Source of the DNA: CAZCGA01 sp964498075
Lineage (GTDB): Bacteria > Desulfobacterota > Binatia > HRBIN30
NCBI GenBank assembly: GCA_964498075.1
Contig: CAZCGA010000045.1
Coordinates: forward strand, 1-42,726
Direction: 5' to 3'
DNA length: 42,726 nt
In this document: positions 33,278 through 42,120 of the stretch, in pieces
Layout of the letters: every line of letters starts with the position of its first letter
How positions within the stretch are numbered: position 1 is the first letter of the stretch
Notes under the pieces: model-generated
Database searches by the model: none
Told to the model about the DNA's origin: nothing
Seen by the model: only the letters and a program-made list of their open reading frames with translations
Program-made: the position numbers and the translations under genes

Positions 33278-33613
33278 ATGGAGATCACGGAATCGAAGCA
33301 CGACGGGGTTGTCGTCCTCGGCCTGAAGGGGCGGCTGGACGCCAGCAACGCCGGAACGTTGGAAGCCAGGGTGCTGGCGTTGATCGGCGGCGGCGACACC
33401 CGTTTCGTGGTCGACTGCGCCGGTCTCGACTACATCAGCAGCGCCGGCCTGCGCGTGCTCCTCGTCGCCGCAAAGCGGCTGTCTGCGGCCGGCGGCAAGA
33501 TCGTCTTAGCGGCGCTCAAGGACCCCATCAAGGAGGTGCTCGACATCGCCGGCTTCTCCGCCATCTTCACCATCTCCCGCTCGCCAGACGAGGCCATCGC
33601 TGGGATGAAGTAG
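33278..33613 (+). CDS. STAS-domain anti-sigma factor antagonist (RsbV/SpoIIAA-like)
   Basis: A 111-residue single STAS domain. The phosphorylation-site region is DYISSAGLRVLL with the serine pair intact, preceded by GRLDASNAGTLEARV. In the unphosphorylated state it would sequester the RsbW-like kinase and release its target. ATG at 33278 is set by AGGAGA seven bases upstream; GTG at 33260 in frame overlaps the kinase stop and is less likely. Together with the two preceding genes it forms a complete phosphatase-kinase-antagonist cassette. Confidence 0.92.
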   Translation: MEITESKHDGVVVLGLKGRLDASNAGTLEARVLALIGGGDTRFVVDCAGLDYISSAGLRVLLVAAKRLSAAGGKIVLAALKDPIKEVLDIAGFSAIFTISRSPDEAIAGMK

Positions 33614-33631
33614 GCGGGCGTCAGGCCTCTG

Positions 33632-35083
33632 ATGCCGCAGCAGCGTGCGTACGACGCGATCGTCGTCGGCTCAGGTCCGAACGGACTAGCCGCCGCGATC
33701 GTGTTGGCGCGCGCCGGGTGCTCGGTGCTGGTGCTCGAAGCAGCCCAGATGATCGGCGGCGGCACACGCTCGGCAGAGGTAACGCTTCCCGGTTTCGTCC
33801 ACGACCTGTGCTCGGCGATTCACCCGACCGCCGTCGTATCACCGTTCTTTCGGACGCTGCCGTTGCAGGAGCACGGGGTCGACTGGATCTACCCGCCGGC
33901 GGCGCTGGCGCATCCGTTCGACGACGGAACGGCGGCGCTGCTCGAGCAATCGATCCAGGCGACGGGGCAAGGGTTGGGCGCCGACGCACCGGCCTGGCGC
34001 GCGCTGATGACGCCGTTGGTCGAGCGCGCCGAGGCGCTGTTCTGGGAGATCCTGGGTCCATTGCGGCTGCCGCGTCACCCCATCGCGTTGGCGCGTTTCG
34101 GGCTGCCGGCGGTGCGCTCGGCGTCGGGCCTGGCGCGCGCGCAGTTCCAGCACCCGCGTGCCCGTGCGCTGTTCGCTGGACTAGCGGCACATTCGATTCT
34201 GCCGTTGCACTGGCCGTGCACCGCGGCGTTTGGGTTGGTGTTGGGCGTGGCGGGGCACGCCATCGGATGGCCGTGCGCTCGCGGCGGGTCGCAAGCGATC
34301 GCCAACGCACTGGCAGCGTATCTGCGCACCCTCGGCGGCGAGATCGAGACCGGGCGACGCGTGGCCGCGATCACCGAGCTGCCGCCGGCACGCGTGGTGC
34401 TGTTCGACGTGACGCCGCGCCAGCTCGTCCGCATCGCCGGCGAGCGGCTGCCGTCAGGCTATCGCCGGCGGCTCGAACGGTTCCGCTACGGACCTGGCGT
34501 GTTCAAGGTCGACTGGGCGCTGGATGGGCCGATTCCGTGGAAGGCGCCGGAGTGTGCGCGCGCCGGGACCGTGCATGTGGGTGGCACGTTGGAAGAGATT
34601 GCAACCAGCGAGGCGGCGGTGTGGGGTGGCGCGCACGCGGAGCGGCCGTTCGTGCTCGTCGCGCAGCAGAGCCTCTTCGATCCGACCCGTGCGCCCGCCG
34701 GCAAGCACACAGGTTGGGCCTACTGCCATACGCCGCACGGTTCGAGGTTCGACATGACCGCGCGGATCGAAGCGCAGATCGAGCGTTTCGCGCCGGGCTT
34801 CGTCGACCGCATCCTGGCGCGCTCGGTGATGAGCCCGCACGACCTCGAGCGGCTCAGCGAGAACAACGTCGGGGGCGACATCGCCGGTGGCGCCAACGAC
34901 GTCCGCCAACTCTTCACCCGCCCGCTCGCGCGCCTCGATCCGTACGCGACGCCGAATCCGTCGATCTATCTTTGTTCCAGCTCAACGCCGCCGGGTGGTG
35001 GGGTGCACGGCATGTGCGGCTACTTCGCCGCGAAGTCGGCACTGCGACGCGTGTTCGGACAGCAAGTGGGCGGTTCGCAGTGA
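33632..35083 (+). CDS. FAD-dependent oxidoreductase (phytoene-desaturase-like)
   Basis: A 483-residue flavoprotein. The N-terminal dinucleotide-binding motif YDAIVVGSGPNGLAAAI and VLEAAQMIGGGTRSAEV, and the C-terminal GGVHGMCGYFAAKSAL flavin motif, place it in the CrtI/amine-oxidase-like group. HDLCSAIHPTAVVSPFF and GGSQAIANALAAYLRTLGG are typical of the COG1233 subgroup. The substrate is unknown; no carotenoid genes are nearby. It begins 18 bases after the STAS gene, so it might be read on the same transcript, but no strong ribosome-binding site is visible. Confidence 0.85.
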   Translation: MPQQRAYDAIVVGSGPNGLAAAIVLARAGCSVLVLEAAQMIGGGTRSAEVTLPGFVHDLCSAIHPTAVVSPFFRTLPLQEHGVDWIYPPAALAHPFDDGTAALLEQSIQATGQGLGADAPAWRALMTPLVERAEALFWEILGPLRLPRHPIALARFGLPAVRSASGLARAQFQHPRARALFAGLAAHSILPLHWPCTAAFGLVLGVAGHAIGWPCARGGSQAIANALAAYLRTLGGEIETGRRVAAITELPPARVVLFDVTPRQLVRIAGERLPSGYRRRLERFRYGPGVFKVDWALDGPIPWKAPECARAGTVHVGGTLEEIATSEAAVWGGAHAERPFVLVAQQSLFDPTRAPAGKHTGWAYCHTPHGSRFDMTARIEAQIERFAPGFVDRILARSVMSPHDLERLSENNVGGDIAGGANDVRQLFTRPLARLDPYATPNPSIYLCSSSTPPGGGVHGMCGYFAAKSALRRVFGQQVGGSQ

Positions 35084-35140
35084 AGCCTTGCAGAAGCGGG
35101 TGCAACCAGCCATGAACTTCGGCGATAGGAGGGAAGCGGT

Positions 35141-35986
35141 ATGTCGAACGCAACGGAAACCGAGCTTGGTTCGGTGGTCTCTCTTTGGCGATATCCAGTC
35201 AAGTCGATGATGGGAGAGGAGCTGAACGGCGCCGACGTTCTGGAACACGGGCTGCTCGGGGATCGTGCTTACGCGCTTCGGGACAGCGCCGACGGAAAGG
35301 TCGCGACCGCCAAGAACCCGCGGAAATGGCCGCGCCTCTTCGATTTCCGGGCTACGTTCACCGAGCCGCCGCGCCCCGGCGCTAGGATGTCTCCGGTCCG
35401 AATGACCCTGCCGGATGGCACCGTCGTCAGCAGCGCGCAGAGTGATCTCAATCAGGTCCTCTCGCAGGCGCTCAACCGCGAGGTCACACTGGAGGCCGCC
35501 AAGGGCGTTCCCGGCAATCCCCGGATGGCCAGTGCCGAAGAGTACTGGCCGGACATCGAAGGTCTCGACTTCAAGGACACGGTGACCGATTTCCCTCTCC
35601 CCGAAGGTACGTTCTTCGACTGCGCCGACGTCCATCTGCTGACCACGGCAACGCTCGACCGGCTGCGTGAGCTCTATCCGCAAGGGCGCTTCGAGGTCCG
35701 GCGGTTTCGTCCAAACGTCGTGGTGGAGCCGGTCTCCGGCGAGAAGGGCTTCGCTGAAAGTGCCTGGGTCGGTCAGACGCTGGCGATTGGGATGCAGGTT
35801 CGCCTGAGCATCGTCGGTCCCTGCGCTCGCTGCGTGATGACCACGCTGGCCCAGGGAGATCTCCCGAAGGACGCCGGCATCCTGCGCACCGCCGCCCAGC
35901 ACAATCACGTCCAGGTCGGCGTCTACGCCGCGGTCGTGCGCGGCGGCACGATCCGCCGTGGTGACCCGGTCCGGCTGGCCTCCTAG
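35141..35986 (+). CDS. MOSC-domain protein (mARC/YcbX-like)
   Basis: A 281-residue protein with an N-terminal MOSC beta-barrel region (VVSLWRYPVKSMMGEEL, GLLGDRAYALRD) and a C-terminal MOSC domain (VRRFRPNVVVEP, then GPCARCVMTTLAQ with the Cys that can bind sulfur or molybdenum cofactor). Members of this family such as YcbX and mARC reduce N-hydroxylated compounds with a Mo cofactor; several are only predicted. AGGAGGGA before ATG at 35141 is a strong ribosome-binding site. No attached ferredoxin domain is present, but a two-cluster ferredoxin gene lies two genes downstream. Confidence 0.88.
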   Translation: MSNATETELGSVVSLWRYPVKSMMGEELNGADVLEHGLLGDRAYALRDSADGKVATAKNPRKWPRLFDFRATFTEPPRPGARMSPVRMTLPDGTVVSSAQSDLNQVLSQALNREVTLEAAKGVPGNPRMASAEEYWPDIEGLDFKDTVTDFPLPEGTFFDCADVHLLTTATLDRLRELYPQGRFEVRRFRPNVVVEPVSGEKGFAESAWVGQTLAIGMQVRLSIVGPCARCVMTTLAQGDLPKDAGILRTAAQHNHVQVGVYAAVVRGGTIRRGDPVRLAS

Positions 35987-36005
35987 TCACGGGCTGAAGG
36001 CTCGC

Positions 36006-36407
36006 ATGGTGGTACTGCAAACCCTGCTGTGGTTGTTCGGCATCGCGCATCTGCTTTTCGGCATCGCCGGGGTCGGGTTCCCAATTTGGTTCTTTCGGGC
36101 AGTTCCACCTTGGCCTCCGATGCACATCGGGCAGATTCAGATCGCCGGCGTCTTCGATCTCTCCTTGGCCGTCCTCTTCCTTCGCGCGGCGACGGATCTG
36201 GATCGCTACCTTCCCCTCGTGATCCCCGTCGGAACGGTTGCAGAGTGTGGTCACGCCTTGGTGCGGATCGGCCACGTGATCGCCGGCGACAATCCACGAG
36301 ATGATCTCCTGGCTCCGGCTCTGATGCTGCTCTTCGGTGTGTTTCTCTTCGCCGCGGGCACTTCGGGCTGGGGGCAAGCTCGCCGCGCCAGGCTCGGATC
36401 ATCGTAG
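36006..36407 (+). CDS. Small four-helix membrane protein of unknown function
   Basis: A 133-residue hydrophobic protein with about four membrane segments (near residues 1-22, 44-60, 67-84 and 103-120). No family is recognised. ATG at 36006 follows GAAGG; the frame is open further upstream and overlaps the MOSC gene, but no better start is seen. It stands 15 bases upstream of the ferredoxin gene. Confidence 0.65.
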   Translation: MVVLQTLLWLFGIAHLLFGIAGVGFPIWFFRAVPPWPPMHIGQIQIAGVFDLSLAVLFLRAATDLDRYLPLVIPVGTVAECGHALVRIGHVIAGDNPRDDLLAPALMLLFGVFLFAAGTSGWGQARRARLGSS

Positions 36408-36422
36408 CCGCAGAGGAGTGCC

Positions 36423-36941
36423 ATGGCTTCCGCCGGAATCGAGATCATCAAGCGACGTCTGAAGGAAGAACGCATCCCGGAGGCGCCGTGGCCGGATGAG
36501 GTCAGCGAAAAGAAGAAGCGGCCGCGCGAGGTGGCGTTCATGGATATCAACCTCTGCTTTCCATGCGGCAAGTGTCCCGAGTTCTGCCCGGTGCAGTGTA
36601 TCGAGTATCTCGCGCCCGGCAGCGTGCCGGGGCGCGGCCTGCAGCCGGTGCAGGACCGCTTCCAGGAGTGCATCGGCTGCTACATCTGCGTCGAGGTCTG
36701 CGCACTGTTGACGGACTACGACGCCGTCCGCATGTATGACGTCGATCTCGTCGAACAGATCCTCGGCGTGAAGATCGGCGACACCAAGCCCGACGAGTAC
36801 GTTCCGGCGCAGCCGTACGAGGAGTACTTCTCTGAAGGCGGCGCGCAGAGCGTCCGCCACCTCGGCAAAGGCTCACGGATCTACGAGAAGATGAACGAGG
36901 AGGAGAAGCGCATCCTCGGCATGGAGCGCGTGCACAGCTGA
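36423..36941 (+). CDS. Two-cluster 4Fe-4S ferredoxin-type protein, 172 residues
   Basis: Electron-transfer protein with two [4Fe-4S] motifs: C45-C48-C51-C55 (CFPCGKCPEFC, with an extra C59) and C83-C86-C89-C93 (CIGCYICVEVC). The 40-residue N-terminal part is charged and helical (IEIIKRRLKEER) and the C-terminal 75 residues are acidic with no cofactor motif. The second motif lacks the CP usually found in ferredoxins (C93-ALL instead). The GAGGAG site before the ATG is strong. It ends the plus-strand series and converges with the ABC operon. Its redox partner is not identified. Confidence 0.85.
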   Translation: MASAGIEIIKRRLKEERIPEAPWPDEVSEKKKRPREVAFMDINLCFPCGKCPEFCPVQCIEYLAPGSVPGRGLQPVQDRFQECIGCYICVEVCALLTDYDAVRMYDVDLVEQILGVKIGDTKPDEYVPAQPYEEYFSEGGAQSVRHLGKGSRIYEKMNEEEKRILGMERVHS

Positions 36942-36965
36942 CGTCGCCTTCGTAGAGCTGAGCGC

Positions 36966-37778
36966 TCACACGTACATTCGCCGCAACATCTCCGCGGCGG
37001 ACTCGTCGAGCTGCTCGCTGCGCCGCACCTCTTCGAAGCGCGCCAGCAGGTCCTCGACCCGCAGCCGGCGCCTCTCGGCGCCCTGGAAGTCGTGGATGGT
37101 GCGGCCGCGGTACATCATGATGAGCCGGTCGCCCAGGTGCGCGGCCTGCTGCATCGAGTGCGTGACCATCAACGTCGTCAGCTTGTCCCGCGCAATCACT
37201 TCTTCGCTCAGGCGGATCACCTGATCGGCGCTCTTCGGGTCGAGCGCCGCGGTGTGCTCGTCGAGGAGCAGCAGGTCCGGTTTGCGCCATGTCGCCATGA
37301 GCAGCGTCAGCGCTTGACGCTGGCCGCCCGAGAGCGTGCCGATGGCGTTGTCGAGGCGGTCCTCCAATCCCATACCGAGCCGCTGCACGCGCTCGCGCAT
37401 GGCGTCGCGGACGTTGCCGCGCAACGCCCAGCCCAACCCGCGCCGGCGGCCGCGGCGCGCCGCCAGCGCGATGTTCTCGGCGATCGACATATCCGGCGCG
37501 GTACCGCTGAACGGGTTCTGGAACACGCGCCCGATCAGCGTGGCGCGCCGGTGCTCCGGCCAGCGCGTGACGTCGCGGCCGCTGATCCGAATGCTGCCCG
37601 CGTCGACGAAGAAGGTCCCCGCCACGGCGTTGAGCAGCGTCGACTTTCCGGAACCGTTGGTACCGATCACGATGACGAACGAGCCGTCGTCGATGCTGAG
37701 ATCGACGCCCTGCAACGCGTACACGGCGTTCAACGTACCGGGGTTGAAGGTCTTGGTGATGCCGTGCACGTCAAGCAT
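36966..37778 (-). CDS. ABC transporter ATP-binding protein (uncharacterised importer, COG1101-like)
   Basis: A 270-residue ATPase that powers the import complex encoded upstream. Walker A is GTNGSGKST, the Q-loop region FQNPFSGTAPDM, the signature LSGGQRQAL and Walker B LLLLDEHTAALDP; the switch His is in VTHSMQQA. The DEHTAALDP variant is the form typical of the PF04392-linked transporter family. ATG at 37778 overlaps the permease stop by eight bases. It is the last gene of the binding protein-STAS-permease-ATPase operon. Confidence 0.93.
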   Translation of the reverse strand: MLDVHGITKTFNPGTLNAVYALQGVDLSIDDGSFVIVIGTNGSGKSTLLNAVAGTFFVDAGSIRISGRDVTRWPEHRRATLIGRVFQNPFSGTAPDMSIAENIALAARRGRRRGLGWALRGNVRDAMRERVQRLGMGLEDRLDNAIGTLSGGQRQALTLLMATWRKPDLLLLDEHTAALDPKSADQVIRLSEEVIARDKLTTLMVTHSMQQAAHLGDRLIMMYRGRTIHDFQGAERRRLRVEDLLARFEEVRRSEQLDESAAEMLRRMYV

Positions 37779-38703
37779 GGGTCGCTCCCGGCCGGCGCCG
37801 CAGACTGCCGAGTATGTTCGGCAGCACGAGCGCCACAAATACGAAAGCCGCAGTGATCAACTTGAGGTCGTTCGGATTGAGGCCGGCGCGCAACGCGATG
37901 GCAATCAGCAGCCGGAAGAGCACCGAGCCCATCACCGCGCCGACGATGACCAGGCCGAGCTGCTGCGAGCCCACCAGCGCCTCGCCGATGATCACGCTCG
38001 CCAGCCCCCACACCACCATGCCGATGCCCATCTGCACGTCGGCGAAGCCCTGGTACTGCGCCAGCAGCGCGCCGGCCAACGCGATGAGGCCGTTCGATAC
38101 CGCCAGGCCGAGGATCGTCATGTTGCCCACGTCGACGCCGAGCGCGCGAATCATCTGAGCATTGTTGCCGGTGGCGCGCATCGCGGTGCCCAGGTTGGTG
38201 CGGAAGAAGACGTACAGCGCCGCGCCGACGATGACCGTCACCCCGAGGGCCAGCAGCAGCACGCCGGCATCACGCGTCGCCACCTCCCAGCCGAGGACAC
38301 TGACGGCCGACGTACCGAGCACGCGCGTCGCCAGCCGCTCGGCGTTGCTCGCCAACGTTGTCGCCGAGAGCAACGGAATGTTGCTCTTGCCCATGACGTG
38401 CAAGTTCACCGAGTACAGCGCCGTCATCACCAGGATGCCGGCGAGCAGTCCGTTGATCTTGAACTTGGTGTGCAACACCCCCGTGGTCGCGCCGGCCAGC
38501 ACGCCGCCACAGAAGCCCGCCGCCGTCGCCAGCAGCGGGCTGGTGCCCTGCACCAACAGGATCGCCGCGATCGACGCGCCGAGCGTCGTCGATCCGTCCG
38601 CCGTGATGTCGGGGAAGTCGAAGACCCGGAAGCTGATGAACACGCCGAGCGCCAGCAGCGACAGGATGAAACCGATGGTCATCGCGCCGATGAGCAACGT
38701 CAT
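37771..38703 (-). CDS. ABC transporter permease (PF04392-linked importer)
   Basis: A 310-residue permease of the LivH/RbsC-like fold with about eight to nine membrane segments. GFILSLLALGVFISFRVFDFPDITADGS at the start, LAGILVMTALYSVNLHVMG in the centre and MRATGNNAQMIRALGVDVGNM in a cytoplasmic coupling loop are characteristic of the permease of the uncharacterised (COG4120) importers. It presumably forms a homodimer pore with the ATPase. ATG at 38703 comes one base after the TGA of the STAS gene. Confidence 0.92.
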   Translation of the reverse strand: MTLLIGAMTIGFILSLLALGVFISFRVFDFPDITADGSTTLGASIAAILLVQGTSPLLATAAGFCGGVLAGATTGVLHTKFKINGLLAGILVMTALYSVNLHVMGKSNIPLLSATTLASNAERLATRVLGTSAVSVLGWEVATRDAGVLLLALGVTVIVGAALYVFFRTNLGTAMRATGNNAQMIRALGVDVGNMTILGLAVSNGLIALAGALLAQYQGFADVQMGIGMVVWGLASVIIGEALVGSQQLGLVIVGAVMGSVLFRLLIAIALRAGLNPNDLKLITAAFVFVALVLPNILGSLRRRPGATHA

Positions 38704-38704
38704 G

Positions 38705-39946
38705 TCAGCCCCGCTCGACCGTCGCGATCGGCCCGATCCAGCAGGCACCGCGCACCAGCTCGCTCTGCCCGGCGCCACTGATGGCGCGGTCGTCGGTGAG
38801 CAAATGCAGTACGCCCTGCAGCGTCTCCGCGTCGAACAACGTCGACACTGTCGGCTGCAGCTCGATCTCCCCCTTCTGCAACGGGCGATAGGAGAACGCC
38901 GCTGCGTGGAAGTGGCCGGCGGCGCCCGACGCACCGCCCAACGGCCGCAGCAGCGGCGACAGGCCGGAATGTTCCGTACGCGCCGCGACGCCGACGACGA
39001 ACGCCAGACTGCGCGGGAAGGCGCGCTCCGGCGTAAACGACAGCCACTCGCGGATCTGCGGATGTGCGAACGGGGCGGCTGCGGATGCCGCCACCGTGGG
39101 CGAGCGCCGCAACGCCGCGCCAACCAATCCGGCCGACTCGGCAATCATCACGACACCCACCGCATCCGCCGCGGCGATCTCCAAGCACGCTTCGACGAGA
39201 TCGCTCAGCGGCACGGCCCGTCCCTCGCGTGCCTGGAAGCGCGCCACATGCGCGAACGTCCCTTCACACACGAGCGCGTACAGGGCCTGCACCTCCGGCA
39301 CGAACGCGCCCGCGGCAACCAGGTAGTCGGGAACGTTCGAGCCATCGGTCGGCAGGTAAGCCGCCACACCCGCGGCCGCGAGAAACTCTCCGAAGCGGCT
39401 CCGACATGCGCCGAAGTCTCCACCGAAGGCGCCGAGGCCGACGGCGAAGGTCGCGGCGGACACCTTCACGCTCCGGCAGTGCTCCGCCGCGAAGCGACAG
39501 CCGACGAGCAACTCGGGTTCGCCCACCACCCGGCACGCCAGCGGCCCGGTCGCCGGGCGGTCGAAGACATCAACGATGGCGGTTTCACGCTCCACGCGCC
39601 GCACGGTCGTCTGCGGGCTTGCCGTCGCAGCAGGCGCCGGAGCCGACGCGGTCTCCAGCAGCATCTCGAGCCCTGCCAGCTCGAGGACGGTCCTCACAGC
39701 GTCCGACGGATTCGACACCGCGAACCGGCCTTTGATGCGCTGCAGCTGCTTATAGAAGCGCAGCAGCACACGGATGCCGACGGAGCTCATGTACACGACA
39801 TCCGCCATGTTCAGTCGGATGTGGTCGGCGCCGTCGCGCACGGCGTCCTCGAGCGCCCGCGCCAGGTGATCCGCCCAATAGGCATCGAGGCGCCCGGTCA
39901 CGCTGATCTCCAGCGCGTCACTCGTCTTGTTCTTCGTGATCTCCAC
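38705..39946 (-). CDS. STAS-domain protein with a large uncharacterised C-terminal domain
   Basis: A 413-residue protein inside the ABC importer operon. Residues 1-100 form a STAS domain (ISVTGRLDAYWADHL, DVVYMSSVGIRVLL) with the phosphorylatable Ser-Ser retained, so an RsbW-like kinase could recognise it. About residues 120-413 are soluble and of no family I know: GPLACRVVGEPELLVGCRF, FGGDFGACRSRFGEF, VVMIAESAGLVGAALRR. No membrane segment or enzymatic motif is seen. GTG at 39946 has GGGGAGA upstream. It follows the binding-protein gene by 21 bases, and its stop is one base from the permease start, so it is fully embedded in the operon. Confidence 0.8.
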   Translation of the reverse strand: MEITKNKTSDALEISVTGRLDAYWADHLARALEDAVRDGADHIRLNMADVVYMSSVGIRVLLRFYKQLQRIKGRFAVSNPSDAVRTVLELAGLEMLLETASAPAPAATASPQTTVRRVERETAIVDVFDRPATGPLACRVVGEPELLVGCRFAAEHCRSVKVSAATFAVGLGAFGGDFGACRSRFGEFLAAAGVAAYLPTDGSNVPDYLVAAGAFVPEVQALYALVCEGTFAHVARFQAREGRAVPLSDLVEACLEIAAADAVGVVMIAESAGLVGAALRRSPTVAASAAAPFAHPQIREWLSFTPERAFPRSLAFVVGVAARTEHSGLSPLLRPLGGASGAAGHFHAAAFSYRPLQKGEIELQPTVSTLFDAETLQGVLHLLTDDRAISGAGQSELVRGACWIGPIATVERG

Positions 39947-39967
39947 GCGGCTCTCCCCGTTGGTGTG

Positions 39968-41989
39968 CTAGTGTTGCCCGATGACTTTGTCAGCCCGCTG
40001 CAGCAGCGCGGCCGGGACCGTGAAGCCCACCGCACGGGCCGCATCGAGGTTGACCAGGAGCCGCGTCTTGTGCAGCGGTTGGAAGGGCATCGACGCGGGG
40101 CGCTCGCCGCGCATGATCCGCGCCGTCATCAACCCGGCCTCGCGCCCGCCGTCGAAGTAATCGCGTGCCGCGACGATCGTCGCGCCGTTGCGCAGCTCAC
40201 CGCTCAAGAAGCTGAACACCGGCACCTTGGCGCGCTGCGCTGCCTGCGCGATGCTGGTGAACGCAGCGGTAGTGAGATTGCCGCCAACCTGGCAGATCGC
40301 GTCGATGTGCCGCGTGGTGAGCGCCAGCGCCGCATCGGATACCTCGGCGCTCGTGTTGGCCGCCACGGTGGTCAGCTCCATGCCCCGTTGCGCCGCGGCC
40401 TTGGCGATCTGATCTTTGCTGTAGACCGAGTTGACCTCGGCGGGTACGAACAGCGTCCCCAGCTGCCGTGCGTTGGGCAGACACTCCTGTATGAGTGACA
40501 CCATATCCTCGTACGCGGCGGCCGTCGGCACGCCGGTGACGTTCAGCAGATGGTCCTCGTTGCTGCGGCCGGCGCCGGCAGCAATCGCGTCGGCAACGAA
40601 CGTAAACACGATCGGCAACCCCCCGCCGCGTTGCAAGGCGGCCTGCAGCGTCGGCGTCGACAGCGTCATCAGCAAGTCCGCCCCATCGGCACGGGCGGCA
40701 TCCACCAGCATGCTCAACGTCGGCATGTCCCCCTGCGCATTGCGCACGCGCAGCGCGTAGTCACGGCCCTCGACAAGCCCGGCCTCGTGCAGGCCGGCGC
40801 GGATGCCCTTCTCGCCGTCCTCGACGTCCTGCACATTCACGTACTCCAGGATGTCGACCTTCCACGTCTTCGCCAACGGCGCCGCGGTGGGCGGTGCCGC
40901 TGAGTCCGCCTGCGTCGCTGCCGCCGCACGCTTGTGGACGCCTTGTGCATCGATGAGCGTCTCCGCCGTGCTCACGACCTCGTCGGGAAGCCGCCACGGA
41001 TCCTTGAGGCCATCGAGCGCCGTCTGGTTCACGACGATGCGCTCCGGCATCACGTTCTTCACCGCGATCGTGGCCGGATCGGTGCCGTGCAGGATCTGCG
41101 CAGCCAGGGTGCCCGCCAGACGCCCGACCTCGTGATAGTTGGCGCCGATGTCGAACAGCGCGCCCTTCTCACCGGTGCCCGGCATGCTGGTGAACACCGG
41201 AATCCCGGCGGCGCGAGCGACGGCGACGACCTGATCCACGGCGGTCACGACCGTCACGTCGCCGCCCACCCAGAGTGCCTGGGCACCGCGTGAGATGAGC
41301 GAGCTGGCCGCTTCCTTCACCGCCGCTGTGTTGTCGGCGTTGGCTTCGAGCAGCTCGATGCCCGCCTCGACGCAGACGTCACGGGCCACCCGTGTGTTCA
41401 CCTCCGAATTGGCTTCCGCCGGGTTCCACACTTCGCCCACGACCTTCAACCCCGGGAACATCTTGCGGGCGAGGCGAAACGTCTCGACGACCGGTTGCAT
41501 GGTGCCGTAGCCGACGAGATGGCGCGGATGATCCAGCGGTTTATCGCGGTTGAGCCCGACACCGGCTGCGAACGGGTCCGACACCAGCGCAAACACGTGC
41601 AGCGCCTTGCCGGCGCGGTTGGCGTTGGCCACGGCCTGCAGGCTCACCGTCGTCGCGGTGAGCACCATCTCGTAGCGGCCGCCGGTGATCTCTTTGGCGA
41701 TCGTGTTGGAGGTCGCCGTATCGCCCTCGGCGTTGTAGCGACGAATCGAGATGCTGTGGCCGTCGACGAAGCCGTTCTCGGCGAGACCATCGATCATCCC
41801 CTGCACACCCTCGTCGATGATCGGCTGCGACGCGTGCTGGAGAATCGCCAGACGCAGCGTGCGTTGCGCCGACGGCCGGCGATGGCTCCAGTCGGAAATC
41901 AAGAGCACGGCCGACGCCAGGGCGATCAGGAACACGCCCAACGATAGCCGCTTCAACCCTGCCCACATCCGCCGGTTCACGCCGGTCAC
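39968..41989 (-). CDS. ABC importer substrate-binding protein with two tandem PF04392-type domains
   Basis: A 673-residue membrane-anchored binding protein (hydrophobic segment about residues 14-31). Residues 44-345 and 372-668 are two homologous copies of the ABC_sub_bind (PF04392) fold: LRLAILQHASQPIIDEGVQG opens the first and VDILEYVNVQDVEDGEKGIR the second. A linker rich in Ala and Pro (ATQADSAAPPTAAP) separates them. Typical members have one domain of about 320 residues. Ligands of this family are mostly unknown; tryptophan or related amino acids have been reported for some. GTG at 41989 overlaps the stop of a short upstream frame (GTGA); ATG at 41968 is the alternative. It opens the ABC operon. 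Confidence 0.9.
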   Translation of the reverse strand: MTGVNRRMWAGLKRLSLGVFLIALASAVLLISDWSHRRPSAQRTLRLAILQHASQPIIDEGVQGMIDGLAENGFVDGHSISIRRYNAEGDTATSNTIAKEITGGRYEMVLTATTVSLQAVANANRAGKALHVFALVSDPFAAGVGLNRDKPLDHPRHLVGYGTMQPVVETFRLARKMFPGLKVVGEVWNPAEANSEVNTRVARDVCVEAGIELLEANADNTAAVKEAASSLISRGAQALWVGGDVTVVTAVDQVVAVARAAGIPVFTSMPGTGEKGALFDIGANYHEVGRLAGTLAAQILHGTDPATIAVKNVMPERIVVNQTALDGLKDPWRLPDEVVSTAETLIDAQGVHKRAAAATQADSAAPPTAAPLAKTWKVDILEYVNVQDVEDGEKGIRAGLHEAGLVEGRDYALRVRNAQGDMPTLSMLVDAARADGADLLMTLSTPTLQAALQRGGGLPIVFTFVADAIAAGAGRSNEDHLLNVTGVPTAAAYEDMVSLIQECLPNARQLGTLFVPAEVNSVYSKDQIAKAAAQRGMELTTVAANTSAEVSDAALALTTRHIDAICQVGGNLTTAAFTSIAQAAQRAKVPVFSFLSGELRNGATIVAARDYFDGGREAGLMTARIMRGERPASMPFQPLHKTRLLVNLDAARAVGFTVPAALLQRADKVIGQH

Positions 41990-42120
41990 CGGGCGCGTTC
42001 CAGGAAGGCGTCGGCGAGCTGCGCCACCCAGATGATCACGTCGGCTTCCGCCTCGGCGGCGCGCACGATGCGCTCGTAGTCAACGCGCTGGTTGCGGACC
42101 GGATCACCGCCCGAGAATAG
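41986..42120 (-). pseudogene. Fragment resembling the cyclic 2,3-diphosphoglycerate synthetase-type GTPase family
   Basis: A frame on the minus strand reads SGGDPVRNQ, then RVDYERIVRAAEAEADVIIW, and ends at TGA (complement of 41986-41988). The DYERIVRAAEAEADVIIW segment resembles a conserved stretch of predicted GTPases related to cyclic 2,3-diphosphoglycerate synthetase, in which it is followed by DGGNND; here VAQLADAFLERAR and a stop follow instead. There is no start or further homology upstream. It may be a gene remnant. The resemblance is from memory and short, so a coincidental frame is possible. Confidence 0.3.

Noticed and set aside
36939..36968. TGAGCGCTCA palindrome between convergent ferredoxin and ATPase genes as a terminator
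   Set aside because: Only ten bases, no loop and no T-tract; it also includes the ATPase stop codon.
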